Part shown: positions 1-7,007 of the stretch, in pieces
How the letters are laid out: each line of letters starts with the position of its first letter
How positions within the stretch are numbered: the stretch's first letter is position 1
Position numbers and translations under genes: made by a program
NCBI GenBank assembly: GCA_964420455.1
Contig: CAYQTO010000159.1
Coordinates: 1 to 8,575, forward strand
Source of the DNA: CAYQTO01 sp964420455
Lineage (GTDB): Bacteria; Sumerlaeota; Sumerlaeia; SLMS01
Reading direction: 5' to 3'
DNA length: 8,575 bases
The notes under the pieces: generated by a model
The model's input: the letters and a program-made list of their open reading frames with translations, nothing else
What the model was told of the DNA's origin: nothing
Databases searched by the model: none

Positions 1-275
1 ACAAGAAAGGAGGCGGTGGCGCCGCGGCTCGCGCCCGCGCGGCGAAGCTGGAGAGCGACCGGCAGAACCGAGCACGAGCACAGCGGCAACGGCGCCCCCG
101 CCAGCGCGGCGCGCACAACCGCGCCCAGGCTCGCCTGTGACAACCAGTCGCGAATCTGCTCGGTTTTCAGGAAGGAGCGGATCAGCCCCGCGATCACTGT
201 CCCGAGGAGCAGGTAAGGAGTCACGTGGACGATGACCGACCAGGTGTTGAGGAGAACTTCAACAACGTAGTTCAT
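1..275 (-). CDS. Membrane permease, SO_0444/YraQ (DUF318-like) family, N-terminal part only
   Basis: Partial gene: it starts at the ATG read from base 275 downwards and stays open through base 1, giving 91 codons plus two bases. The N-terminus is hydrophobic, with a likely membrane helix at about residues 4-36 (core VTPYLLLGTVIAGLI). At residues 60-77 is the signature GAPLPLCSCSVLPVALQL, followed by RRAGASRGATASFL. This proline/cysteine motif (C66, C68) followed by a basic loop and a G-A-[ST]-x-[SA]-F-L segment is the hallmark of the SO_0444/YraQ permease family. Members of this family are predicted to export metals such as Cu or Zn, or methylated arsenicals in the related ArsP group. The intact family protein has about eight or more membrane segments, so most of it lies outside the window. 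The usual CSCGV reads CSCSV here. A GGGAGG motif lies 4 bases upstream of the ATG. The gene follows the radical SAM gene on the same strand after about 70 bases, so co-transcription is possible, but a functional link is not evident. Family assignment is firm; the substrate is unknown. Confidence 0.9.
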   Translation of the reverse strand, partial: MNYVVEVLLNTWSVIVHVTPYLLLGTVIAGLIRSFLKTEQIRDWLSQASLGAVVRAALAGAPLPLCSCSVLPVALQLRRAGASRGATASFL

Positions 276-279
276 GGGA

Positions 280-285
280 CCTCCC
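280..285 (-). promoter_or_regulatory. Ribosome binding site of the permease gene
   Basis: GGGAGG on the minus strand lies 4 bases upstream of the ATG at 275. The spacing is a little tight, but it supports this start, and the family's first membrane helix begins soon after. Confidence 0.55.
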
Positions 286-344
286 GCCGGACCGCTACGG
301 CATGAGGAGAAACGGCAAGGTCCGAGCCAAGCAGAACCGAACGG

Positions 345-2501
345 TTACCAAATGCCCTTGTTCCCCGTATGGCTGACACACTGGCCCCGTGGCTCCCAGA
401 GGTAAGGCTTGCCGTTTTCCTTCTTGCCGGGGATGTGGGCTTCCTCGCCCGGCGAGGCGACAACCTTAACCGGGAACGCAAGCAGGGCGCGGTGCCACCG
501 GCTGCTGAGGTAGCCAAGGTTTTCGCGATGCAGGTCTACCTCGAGCCAGTAGCGCCCGGTGGGGAGGATGCGCGGCACCTCGACGCCGAGTGCCATGTCC
601 ACATGTTCGCCGGGCTTGAGCGGTTTTTCGAGCGGCGTCATCAGCCGTCCTTCCCACTCCTCGTAGGTCGACTTGTTCTCGGCCTTCCAGTGATAGGTGA
701 GGGCATCGCCGAGTTCGGGCGCACCGATGGGTGCCGTGCCGACGTTGAGTACCCGAATGGGAAGGCTGAACTGCTCGCCCGCGGTCAGGAAGCCATCATA
801 GAGCTTCTGTTTCACTTCCGCCGCCTTCCAACTCGTCAGGTACGCGCCGAAAGGCACGTTCTTCACCTTCACCGGCAATTCCACCGCGTTGTTTCCACGC
901 TCGCCGAACCACGTCACCTTCTCGTGGACCATGTCCACCTTGATGGTGACCGGGCCGCCGTAGGAGAGTGGCTTCACCGGCAGGATCATCTTCGTCGTCT
1001 GGAGGGGATAGACGACCTTCTTCACGGGGATATGCAGGCCCTCGTCGATCAGTTCCAGCTTCTCGTTGAACACGCGATAGCTCAGGCTGACCCAGGAGAC
1101 CTTGTTCTTTGTGGGCGGCTCCCAGGGAAAGCGGCCGGTGTTGGTGACCTCGACCTTCAGCCGTGCGCCCTTGGTGCCGTCCAGAGCTTTGATGGGATTG
1201 TGGATCTTGATTTCGCACCCGTAGACGGAGGACTGCCCCTCGACCCAGTTGCAAGACGCCCGGCGGCAGGATTCCCAATACTCGCCCGTCCGCAGCGACT
1301 GCCGCAGGTTCTGGTACTTGGATCCATTCCAAATCTGTTCAAAGCTTTCCTTCCGCAGGTCGCCCATCACCTCGTCCGAGAAACAGCAGGGATACACAAG
1401 GCCGTCGGACTTGATATGGACGTGGGTCCAGGGGTTGCCGCAGGTCTTGGGCGGTGCATCGTTGGGGATGGGGTGGGGATAGGGCGGACGCTTCAGCACG
1501 CTGTTCAGGTAGGGAATGTGGTCGCGCATATAGTCGCGCGTCTTGAGGAAGAAAAGCTTGCGCGCATTGCCGGACGAACCACCGGACTGAACCCGCAGGT
1601 TGTCCAGCCGCCATCCCACCTTTTGGTTGTACTTCAGTTTGATCTTGTTGCGCAGGACCGTCCAACGGTCGGTGTCCTTGCTCATCTCGATGTCGTACTC
1701 TTCACCCGGCTCGAGATCGAAAGGGGGGTGCTCGAAGTTTGTGTGGATGCCGAGCTCGAGTGCACGCTGGAACCCGCGGCGGAACATCTCGTTCGCCTTC
1801 CGCTTCTCGTGAACCAGCGAGAGGTAATCCATCTTCTCGTCGTCGACGTACATGTTATGGTTGTACTTCACCGTATCGAAGCCGAACTCCTTCGCGAACT
1901 CGACGAAGGTTGGGATCTCCTCCACATTCAGCGTCGAGCCGACGACACAGAGGTTCATCCGTGGTGTCTCCGACTTGAGCCGCTTCTTCACCTCCTGGAA
2001 CATGCGGAGCTTCTCGCGGAGCATCTCCCACTTCCCGCCCCGTCGGATCAGCTCGTAGGACTGCTTCGTCGCCCCGTCGATCGAGGCATTCACATAGCCG
2101 ACGCCCGACTTGATGATCAGTTCGGCCATCTCCTCGGTCATCAAAACGAAATTGGTGAAGAACCCGAGGTCCATCCCGTTGTCCGTATCGATCTTCTCGA
2201 AGATCTCCGGAAGCCGGGGGAAGAGGAGCGGTTCCCCGAAGGACGACACGATCACGTCCTGGCAATGGGGGAAGATATCCTCCATGACGATATCGAGGAT
2301 GTCGCCTGTGAGGTTCTCGCCAGCCCCATGATACTTGTCGCGTGCGCACATGATGCAGGCGAAGTTGCACTTGGTGGTAACCTCGAGCTGTATCGAGTAG
2401 GGATAGGAGCGCATCACATCAACCCGCTCGCGCATCTCGATGGTGTTGAGCAGGCGGTTATCGCGCGGGTTGAGGTTCCGGAGTCGGCGGCGGGAGGCCA
2501 T
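345..2501 (-). CDS. Radical SAM/SPASM protein with two C-terminal Ig-like domains
   Basis: A 718-residue radical SAM enzyme, numbered here from the ATG at 2501. The 4Fe-4S/SAM motif CxxxCxxC is C45-x3-C49-x2-C52 (KCNFACIMC). It is followed by a GEP motif (residues 89-91) that contacts SAM in this superfamily and by SIDG (140-143). A SPASM-type auxiliary cluster region follows: C354, then C372-C373 in LVYPCC, an IWNGSKYQNLR segment, and C412 and C417. SPASM enzymes typically modify ribosomal peptides, proteins or sometimes sugars. Beyond residue about 440 the protein continues for some 280 residues that look like two tandem beta-sandwich repeats (about 445-546 and 575-681). They share an N-x-G start (VTNTGRFPW; VLNVGTAPI), a central Y-strand, a [IL]-x-VD-[ML] strand and a closing FPVKV/LPVKV. 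The longer reading from ATG 2582 adds 27 unremarkable residues with no spaced ribosome site. ATG 2501 has GAGGAG 12 bases upstream. The gene is divergent from the glycosyltransferase gene and probably belongs to the same surface-glycan locus. The enzyme class is firm; the substrate is unknown. Confidence 0.9.
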   Translation of the reverse strand: MASRRRLRNLNPRDNRLLNTIEMRERVDVMRSYPYSIQLEVTTKCNFACIMCARDKYHGAGENLTGDILDIVMEDIFPHCQDVIVSSFGEPLLFPRLPEIFEKIDTDNGMDLGFFTNFVLMTEEMAELIIKSGVGYVNASIDGATKQSYELIRRGGKWEMLREKLRMFQEVKKRLKSETPRMNLCVVGSTLNVEEIPTFVEFAKEFGFDTVKYNHNMYVDDEKMDYLSLVHEKRKANEMFRRGFQRALELGIHTNFEHPPFDLEPGEEYDIEMSKDTDRWTVLRNKIKLKYNQKVGWRLDNLRVQSGGSSGNARKLFFLKTRDYMRDHIPYLNSVLKRPPYPHPIPNDAPPKTCGNPWTHVHIKSDGLVYPCCFSDEVMGDLRKESFEQIWNGSKYQNLRQSLRTGEYWESCRRASCNWVEGQSSVYGCEIKIHNPIKALDGTKGARLKVEVTNTGRFPWEPPTKNKVSWVSLSYRVFNEKLELIDEGLHIPVKKVVYPLQTTKMILPVKPLSYGGPVTIKVDMVHEKVTWFGERGNNAVELPVKVKNVPFGAYLTSWKAAEVKQKLYDGFLTAGEQFSLPIRVLNVGTAPIGAPELGDALTYHWKAENKSTYEEWEGRLMTPLEKPLKPGEHVDMALGVEVPRILPTGRYWLEVDLHRENLGYLSSRWHRALLAFPVKVVASPGEEAHIPGKKENGKPYLWEPRGQCVSHTGNKGIW

Positions 2502-2777
2502 GGGCGGTGTCATCTCCTCGGAGGCATGCGGTTGCCGGATACAGTGAGGTGATCCGGCGGGGCGGTTGACCGTCAAGTCCATCCCCCGGCATCCGCGGGG
2601 CAGGACCTGTCGGTCTTGTTTGAAACAGCGTTTTCGCTACGCATCGGCAGATGCAAGAAACGTGTTCGCCAGCCGCTGTTGGGAAAAGCGGGAGCTTTAT
2701 CTTGCCACCGTGAGCACCCGGGCGTGACCGTCGCGGGTCAGGATTCCCGCCCGCTCCCGCTGACGCGCCGCCGCCCC
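2502..2777. other. Divergent intergenic region between the radical SAM and glycosyltransferase genes
   Basis: About 276 bases between the two preferred starts. It should hold the promoters of both divergent transcripts. The part from about 2620 to 2710 is visibly less GC-rich than the flanking genes and lacks their G/C third-position bias, which argues that it is not translated even though the glycosyltransferase frame is open from a TTG at 2616. I found TTGAAA at 2617-2622, but no acceptable -10 box at 16-18 bases, so no promoter is called. No hairpin terminator or strong inverted repeat was seen. Confidence 0.5.
2514..2519 (-). promoter_or_regulatory. Likely ribosome binding site of the radical SAM gene
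   Basis: GAGGAG on the minus strand abuts an in-frame ATG at 2513, too close to serve it, and lies 12 bases upstream of the ATG at 2501. A long but usable spacing makes 2501 the better start; ATG 2582 has only a G-run directly against it. Confidence 0.45.
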
Positions 2778-5231
2778 GTGCCCGAGTCTCTACGCCAAGT
2801 TACCTTCCTTTCGTACTTCCCCGCGGGGTCGCGGCCCGAATCCCCGGCCGAGTTCCGCCTCCGCCGCCTTGCCGAGGGCCTTTCCAACCATTTCCGCGTC
2901 CGCCTCGTCACGCTCGACCGCGGCGACGCCCCCCCCTCCAACGCGAGGGCCAGCGACACGCTCGAGGAACGGCGGTTCCCCAAGACCCGCGAGTACCAGC
3001 TCTGGCACAACCTCCTCGAGAAGATGATCCGCTGGCGAAGCTGCAGTGGGCCCGTGAGCGCCATCGCCGGTCGTCGACACCGCGCCTTTCGCCGCGCCCT
3101 CGCCCGCGAGGCCGCCGAGGCCGATGTTCTCTGGTCCGAGAGCCCCTACCCGCTCGCGCTGCTGCCCCGCAGGCGCCGCAAGCGCCAGCTCCTCGTCTAC
3201 AGCGTCCAGATGGTCGAAGCGGATGCCGCCGGCGAAATGTTCCCCGGAAGAAACCCCGCCGCCATGGCCATGCGCCGGTGGGTGCGGCGGATCGAGCGGC
3301 AGGCAATCCGCCGGGCCGACCTCGTCATCGCCCAGGGCATCGAACAGGTCGACCGCCTGCGTGAATACTATCCGGTCGGTATGGCGAAGGTCCTGATCGC
3401 GCCCAACGGCATCAATCGCGACGCGATTCCTCCCTGCCCGAGCAACGAGGTCCGGGAGCATTGCCGCGATCTCTTCGGCTTCCAGCCCAGGGAAAAGGTT
3501 GTCCTGTTCAACGGGTGGCCCTCCGGCCCCAACGAACAGGCGGTCCAGTTCCTTATCCACCAACTCGCCGTGGAATGCCCGTCCTACCGGTTTGTCATCG
3601 CCGGCCATGTTTCGCGCCTGTTCCTCGACGACGAGCGGCCGCCCAACATCCAGCTCTTCGGCTGGATGGACTTCGAGACGACCAAGCGCATGCTTTACGC
3701 CGCTGATGCGGCGATCCTGCCGATGGCGACCTGGGGCCAGAACTGGAGCGAGCTGCTGGAGTACCTCTCGGCGGGGCTGCCGGTACTGGCAACCCCCGAG
3801 GCGGTGGAGGGCCTCGAGCTCGAGCACCGCCGCCACCTGCTTGTCTATACCCGCGACGAGCTGGCCCGCGGCCTCCACGAACTGCTTCAGGAAGGCCGCC
3901 TTGCACGTCTCTTTGCCCGCGAAGGGCGCCGCCTCATCGAGGAGCGCTTCGCCTGGGAACACACCTTCAAGCTCCTCCGGGAAACTTTCAGCACGAAGCT
4001 CGCCCCGCGGCTTCTGATCCTCAACGACTACGCGGTGACCCCGGCAGAGCAGGGCGGCCAGGTGCGCATTGAGTCGGTCGCCAGGTGCCTCGAGGAGCGG
4101 GGGATCGCGACAACCCTTCTGACGCTGAAGGTCGGCGGCGAGGAGGAGCGCCGGCAGGTCGGCCCGTTGAGCGAGGAAATCAACATCCCCCGCGGCATGT
4201 GGCACCGCGTCGCCGACCGCCTGCTCGAGCAGCGACTGGGATGTGGCGCCGACGACACCACCGGCCTGCTGCTGACCCCATGGCTGTCACCCCGCTACCT
4301 GGAAGTGCTCCGTGCCGAGCAGCGCCTCGCCCGGGGCATCATGCTCAGCCACCCGTATATGCAATCCAGCTTTCGCCGCCTTCGCACCCGCCTGCCCCTC
4401 TACTATGACTCACACAATACCGAGTTCGAACTCAAGAAGGCGATCTACCCAAAGGGCCTCCTGTCGCGGCGCCTGATCAACGCGGTGCGCCGGGCGGAAC
4501 TGGCCGCCGCTGGCCAGTCAAAGGCGACGTTTTGCGTGTCGGACTCGAACCGCCGCGAGTTGTCCACAATGGTGCCGGGCCTCGAGAAGCGCGCCTTCGT
4601 GTGCCCCAACGGCGTCGACGCCCGCGCCGCCTGTGTCCGAACACGGGATGACAAGAAGGCCATGCGGCGTCGCCTCGGCATGCGGCGTGAATTCATGGCC
4701 ATCTTTGTCGGCTCCGGTCATCCCCCCAACGCCGAGGCCGCCCGCTTCATCCTTGGCGAACTGTCCCGCTACCACGCCCGCGTCCTCTATGTCCTCGTCG
4801 GCACGGTGAACGGATGGTTCCACAACCAACCGCTCCCGGCCAACGTGCTCTTCACCGGCCCCGTCCCCACGCCGGTCAAGAACACGCTGCTCTCGCTCGC
4901 GGACTTTGCCCTGAACCCCATGCTGACCGGTTCGGGAACCAGCCTGAAAATGATGGACTACATGGCGGCCGGGCTGCCGATTCTGTCCACGGCGGTGGGG
5001 GCGCGCGGCCTCAGCGATGAGGAACTCGCAGCGATCGCCCTCATGGAACCTTCGGAATTCCGCGCGGGAATTAGCCGCCTGCTCGCCGACCCGGCCGAGC
5101 TCGATCGCCTCGCCGCGGCCTCTCGCCGTCTTGCCCTCGAGCGCTACGACTGGCCAATCGCCCTGGGCCCCATGCTTGATGCCATCAGCCGGGACTTCGC
5201 CGGCCGCCGGCCGTACGACCTTCAACCTTGA
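2778..5231 (+). CDS. Tandem fused GT4-type glycosyltransferase (two GT-B units in one chain)
   Basis: The protein contains two successive GT-B glycosyltransferases, 817 residues from the proposed GTG start. Unit 1 (about 1-405) opens with FLSYFPAGSRPESPAEFRLR (10-29), the usual first strand plus acceptor loop. It has APNGI (208-212), VLFNGWPSGPNEQA (242-255), FVIAGHV and IQLFGW strands, and the nucleotide-sugar site WSELLEYLSAGLPVLAT (323-339). Unit 2 (about 412-817) repeats the plan: LILNDYAVTPAEQGGQVR, DSHNTE (544-549), CPNGVD (609-614), FVGSGHPPNAEA (643-654), and GSGTSLKMMDYMAAGLPIL (718-736). GT4 enzymes transfer a sugar from a nucleotide donor with retention and act on the cytoplasmic face of the membrane during glycan assembly. 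A normal GT4 protein is about 350-420 residues, so this is a genuine double-length fusion. The start is uncertain: the frame is open from TTG 2616 with another GTG at 2724, but none has a good ribosome site. GTG 2778 lies just before the conserved first strand and where coding-like codon use begins. Donor and acceptor sugars cannot be inferred. Confidence 0.9.
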   Translation: MPESLRQVTFLSYFPAGSRPESPAEFRLRRLAEGLSNHFRVRLVTLDRGDAPPSNARASDTLEERRFPKTREYQLWHNLLEKMIRWRSCSGPVSAIAGRRHRAFRRALAREAAEADVLWSESPYPLALLPRRRRKRQLLVYSVQMVEADAAGEMFPGRNPAAMAMRRWVRRIERQAIRRADLVIAQGIEQVDRLREYYPVGMAKVLIAPNGINRDAIPPCPSNEVREHCRDLFGFQPREKVVLFNGWPSGPNEQAVQFLIHQLAVECPSYRFVIAGHVSRLFLDDERPPNIQLFGWMDFETTKRMLYAADAAILPMATWGQNWSELLEYLSAGLPVLATPEAVEGLELEHRRHLLVYTRDELARGLHELLQEGRLARLFAREGRRLIEERFAWEHTFKLLRETFSTKLAPRLLILNDYAVTPAEQGGQVRIESVARCLEERGIATTLLTLKVGGEEERRQVGPLSEEINIPRGMWHRVADRLLEQRLGCGADDTTGLLLTPWLSPRYLEVLRAEQRLARGIMLSHPYMQSSFRRLRTRLPLYYDSHNTEFELKKAIYPKGLLSRRLINAVRRAELAAAGQSKATFCVSDSNRRELSTMVPGLEKRAFVCPNGVDARAACVRTRDDKKAMRRRLGMRREFMAIFVGSGHPPNAEAARFILGELSRYHARVLYVLVGTVNGWFHNQPLPANVLFTGPVPTPVKNTLLSLADFALNPMLTGSGTSLKMMDYMAAGLPILSTAVGARGLSDEELAAIALMEPSEFRAGISRLLADPAELDRLAAASRRLALERYDWPIALGPMLDAISRDFAGRRPYDLQP

Positions 5232-5293
5232 TTTGCTCCGGAGCCGCTCGCAGCTTGACGGAACTCTCTCGCCGACAAACAGCACCAATCCAC

Positions 5294-5298
5294 GAGGA
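5294..5298 (+). promoter_or_regulatory. Ribosome binding site of the coiled-coil methyltransferase gene
   Basis: GAGGA lies 8 bases upstream of the ATG at 5307, an ideal spacing that fixes this start. The 75-base gap from the preceding glycosyltransferase gene has no clear terminator, so the two are probably co-transcribed. Confidence 0.7.
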
Positions 5299-5306
5299 AC
5301 CGGGCC

Positions 5307-6995
5307 ATGGCGCAGAACGACCCCGACCAGATTATCCGTAACGTCGAGCAGTTGATCGAAGACTCCGCCGATGCCGGCGAGGGGGTTCCCGACAAGACCA
5401 ACCGCGGCGCCTGGCGCGATGCCCGACCCGAGGAACTCCTCCACTCCGTCGCCCATTTGCTCGAGCGCAACGCCCTCGGCAAGATGCGCCCCGTCCACGA
5501 CCTCGAGAAACACGTCCAGGAGGGCACGAAGACCAGCTTCATCGGCCGTCTCACCGCACGAGTCTTCCGCCTCTTCACCAAGCCACAGTCACGGTACAAC
5601 GAACTCAATCTCGAGGCGCTCAATATCATCGGCTACAACCTCGAGAAAATGCGCCAGCACCTCCTCCGCCTGGAGGAACGGGACAACCGCACCTTTGGCC
5701 TCACCGGCCAGAGCGCCGGCGACTTTCGCCGCCTCAGCACCATCGTCACCGACCACCTCCGCCAGATCTACGGCAACGCCGATGTCATCCAGCGCGACAT
5801 CGCCTCCGTCACCAGTTCCCTCAGCCACGTACTCGACCACCTCAAAGGAATCGGGGAAAGCATGGGCGCCCTCACCGTCAACCAGGCCGATCTCCAAGGC
5901 GAGGTGTCCTCCGCCCGCATGGAACTCAGTCGCCTCTGGACCGAGGTCGACATGGTCTTCGAGAGTATAGACGCCCGCACGGAAGACATCTGGAAAGGGA
6001 TCGGCGAACGCGACGCCCAACTGAAGACGAACACGGAGGCGGCCCAGCAGACAAACCGCGAGATGCGGGAACTCGAGACGCTGACCCGCGAAATCAAGGC
6101 GCGCCTCCTTGTCATTTCGGAACAGATCAGCCTTCACCAGGAAATGCTCGAGACGCTCCAGCGACGCGTGGAGGTGGGTGCCGGCCGGCCGCCCCGCCCC
6201 CTGACCGGCGGCGAAGCCACCCACGACATCGAGACCAGCGCCCCTCTCCCTCCTTCCCCCGCCCCCTCCCACCAGAGCCTCATGCGCGAGATGACCAGCA
6301 TGGCCTACTCCCGCTTCCAGCGCCAGTACCGCGGCGACGAGGAAAGCCTCCGCGAGCGCCAGCGCCCCTACTTCGAACTCCTGCGCAAGCACCACGACGT
6401 CCCCGCGCTCGAAGGCGTTACCCCGCGCCTTCTAGACCTCGCCTGCGGTGATGGAATCTTCCTGCATCTCGTCCGCGAGGGCGGCTGGGAAGGCGCAGGC
6501 GTCGACCTCAACAAGTCCATGGTCAACTACGGCCGCAGCCAAGGCCTCCCCATCGAATACGCCGAAGCCCTCACCTACCTGGAAAACGCCGAGGAGCGCT
6601 CCTTCACCGCCGTCACCGCCTTTCAATTCATCGAGCACCTTCCCCCCGAGTCCCTCATGGCCCTGCTCAAGGGCATCTATCGCGTTCTGCGCCCGGGCGG
6701 GTTGGTCCTCACCGAGACCATTAATCCCCGCACGCTCATGGCTCTCCGCTGGTTCCACATGGACCTCACCCACGAGCGCCTCATCTTTCCCGAAGTCCTC
6801 CAGGTCCTCATGGAAACCGCCGGCTTCCAGGTGGAGGAAAGCGAGGAACGCAACCCGGTGGATCCGAAGCTCAGGCTCGCCGCCCCGGAGAACGGCGAGA
6901 CCGCGGAGAATGTCGAAAAGCTGAACGCGCTTCTCTTCGGAAACCAGGACTATTACATGCTCGCACGCAAGCCCGGGGGAAACGCGGGCGACTAA
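5307..6995 (+). CDS. SAM-dependent methyltransferase with long N-terminal coiled coil (polysaccharide-modifying type)
   Basis: A 562-residue protein in three parts. Residues 1-75 are polar and charged. Residues about 77-94 (SFIGRLTARVFRLFTKPQ) are basic and hydrophobic, a candidate amphipathic membrane-contact helix, followed by a YNELNLEALNIIGYNLEKM segment of the kind common in surface-polysaccharide methyltransferases. Residues about 110-290 are almost free of proline and glycine and rich in heptad-like L/I/V spacing with charged residues, so a long coiled coil is expected. A proline-rich linker follows (about 292-322, including PLPPSPAPS). The C-terminal class I methyltransferase has motif I LLDLACGDGIFL (375-386), the acidic residue D400 in GAGVDLN that should bind the SAM ribose, FQFIEHLPP (439-447), LRPGGLVLTE (461-470), and a DLTHERLIFP segment (486-495) typical of this family. 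It probably methylates a glycan or a sugar-linked acceptor at the inner membrane, with the coil setting reach or oligomerisation. It lies 75 bases after the fused glycosyltransferase. The family is firm; a role as chain terminator is inference. Confidence 0.91.
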   Translation: MAQNDPDQIIRNVEQLIEDSADAGEGVPDKTNRGAWRDARPEELLHSVAHLLERNALGKMRPVHDLEKHVQEGTKTSFIGRLTARVFRLFTKPQSRYNELNLEALNIIGYNLEKMRQHLLRLEERDNRTFGLTGQSAGDFRRLSTIVTDHLRQIYGNADVIQRDIASVTSSLSHVLDHLKGIGESMGALTVNQADLQGEVSSARMELSRLWTEVDMVFESIDARTEDIWKGIGERDAQLKTNTEAAQQTNREMRELETLTREIKARLLVISEQISLHQEMLETLQRRVEVGAGRPPRPLTGGEATHDIETSAPLPPSPAPSHQSLMREMTSMAYSRFQRQYRGDEESLRERQRPYFELLRKHHDVPALEGVTPRLLDLACGDGIFLHLVREGGWEGAGVDLNKSMVNYGRSQGLPIEYAEALTYLENAEERSFTAVTAFQFIEHLPPESLMALLKGIYRVLRPGGLVLTETINPRTLMALRWFHMDLTHERLIFPEVLQVLMETAGFQVEESEERNPVDPKLRLAAPENGETAENVEKLNALLFGNQDYYMLARKPGGNAGD

Positions 6996-7007
6996 GGCCG
7001 CCCCCGG
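6973..7007. terminator. Possible bidirectional hairpin at the convergent gene ends
   Basis: CCGGGGG (6973-6979) can pair with CCCCCGG (7001-7007) around a 21-base loop spanning both stop codons; a competing stem pairs GGGCG (6986-6990) with CGCCC (6999-7003). Neither side has a T-run, so this is not a classical intrinsic terminator. It is the only candidate terminator for the two genes that meet here, and in such GC-rich DNA it may be chance. Confidence 0.2.

Noticed and set aside
334..346. Small inverted repeat (AACC/GGTT) beyond the end of the radical SAM gene
   Set aside because: The stem is only 4-5 bases and overlaps the stop codon region without a T-run, so it is not a credible terminator.
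369..2552. A 727-codon open frame on the plus strand opposite the radical SAM gene
   Set aside because: The minus strand here encodes clear radical SAM and SPASM motifs. The opposite frame gives a histidine/leucine/valine-rich translation with no recognisable domain, as expected of a long mirror frame in GC-rich DNA.
2502..2582. Longer radical SAM start at ATG 2582 or ATG 2513
   Set aside because: ATG 2582 has no spaced ribosome site, and the extra residues look unconserved. ATG 2513 directly abuts the purine-rich site. ATG 2501 is preferred, though not proven.
2790..4205. A 471-codon minus-strand open frame opposite the fused glycosyltransferase
   Set aside because: It has no domain motifs and is fully covered by a convincing plus-strand gene; it is an antisense shadow of biased codons.
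5235..5244. Perfect 10-base palindrome GCTCCGGAGC just after the glycosyltransferase stop
   Set aside because: It is too short and loopless to act as a terminator, has no T-run, and is expected by chance in GC-rich sequence; no second copy was seen as an operator pair.
5255..5283. TTGACG as a possible -35 box before the methyltransferase gene
   Set aside because: At 17 bases spacing the -10 position reads AACAGC, a poor match to TATAAT, so no promoter is called.
5589..6395. A 268-codon minus-strand open frame opposite the coiled-coil methyltransferase
   Set aside because: The translation is alanine/valine/glycine-rich with no motif; the plus-strand gene has a good ribosome site and clear methyltransferase motifs.
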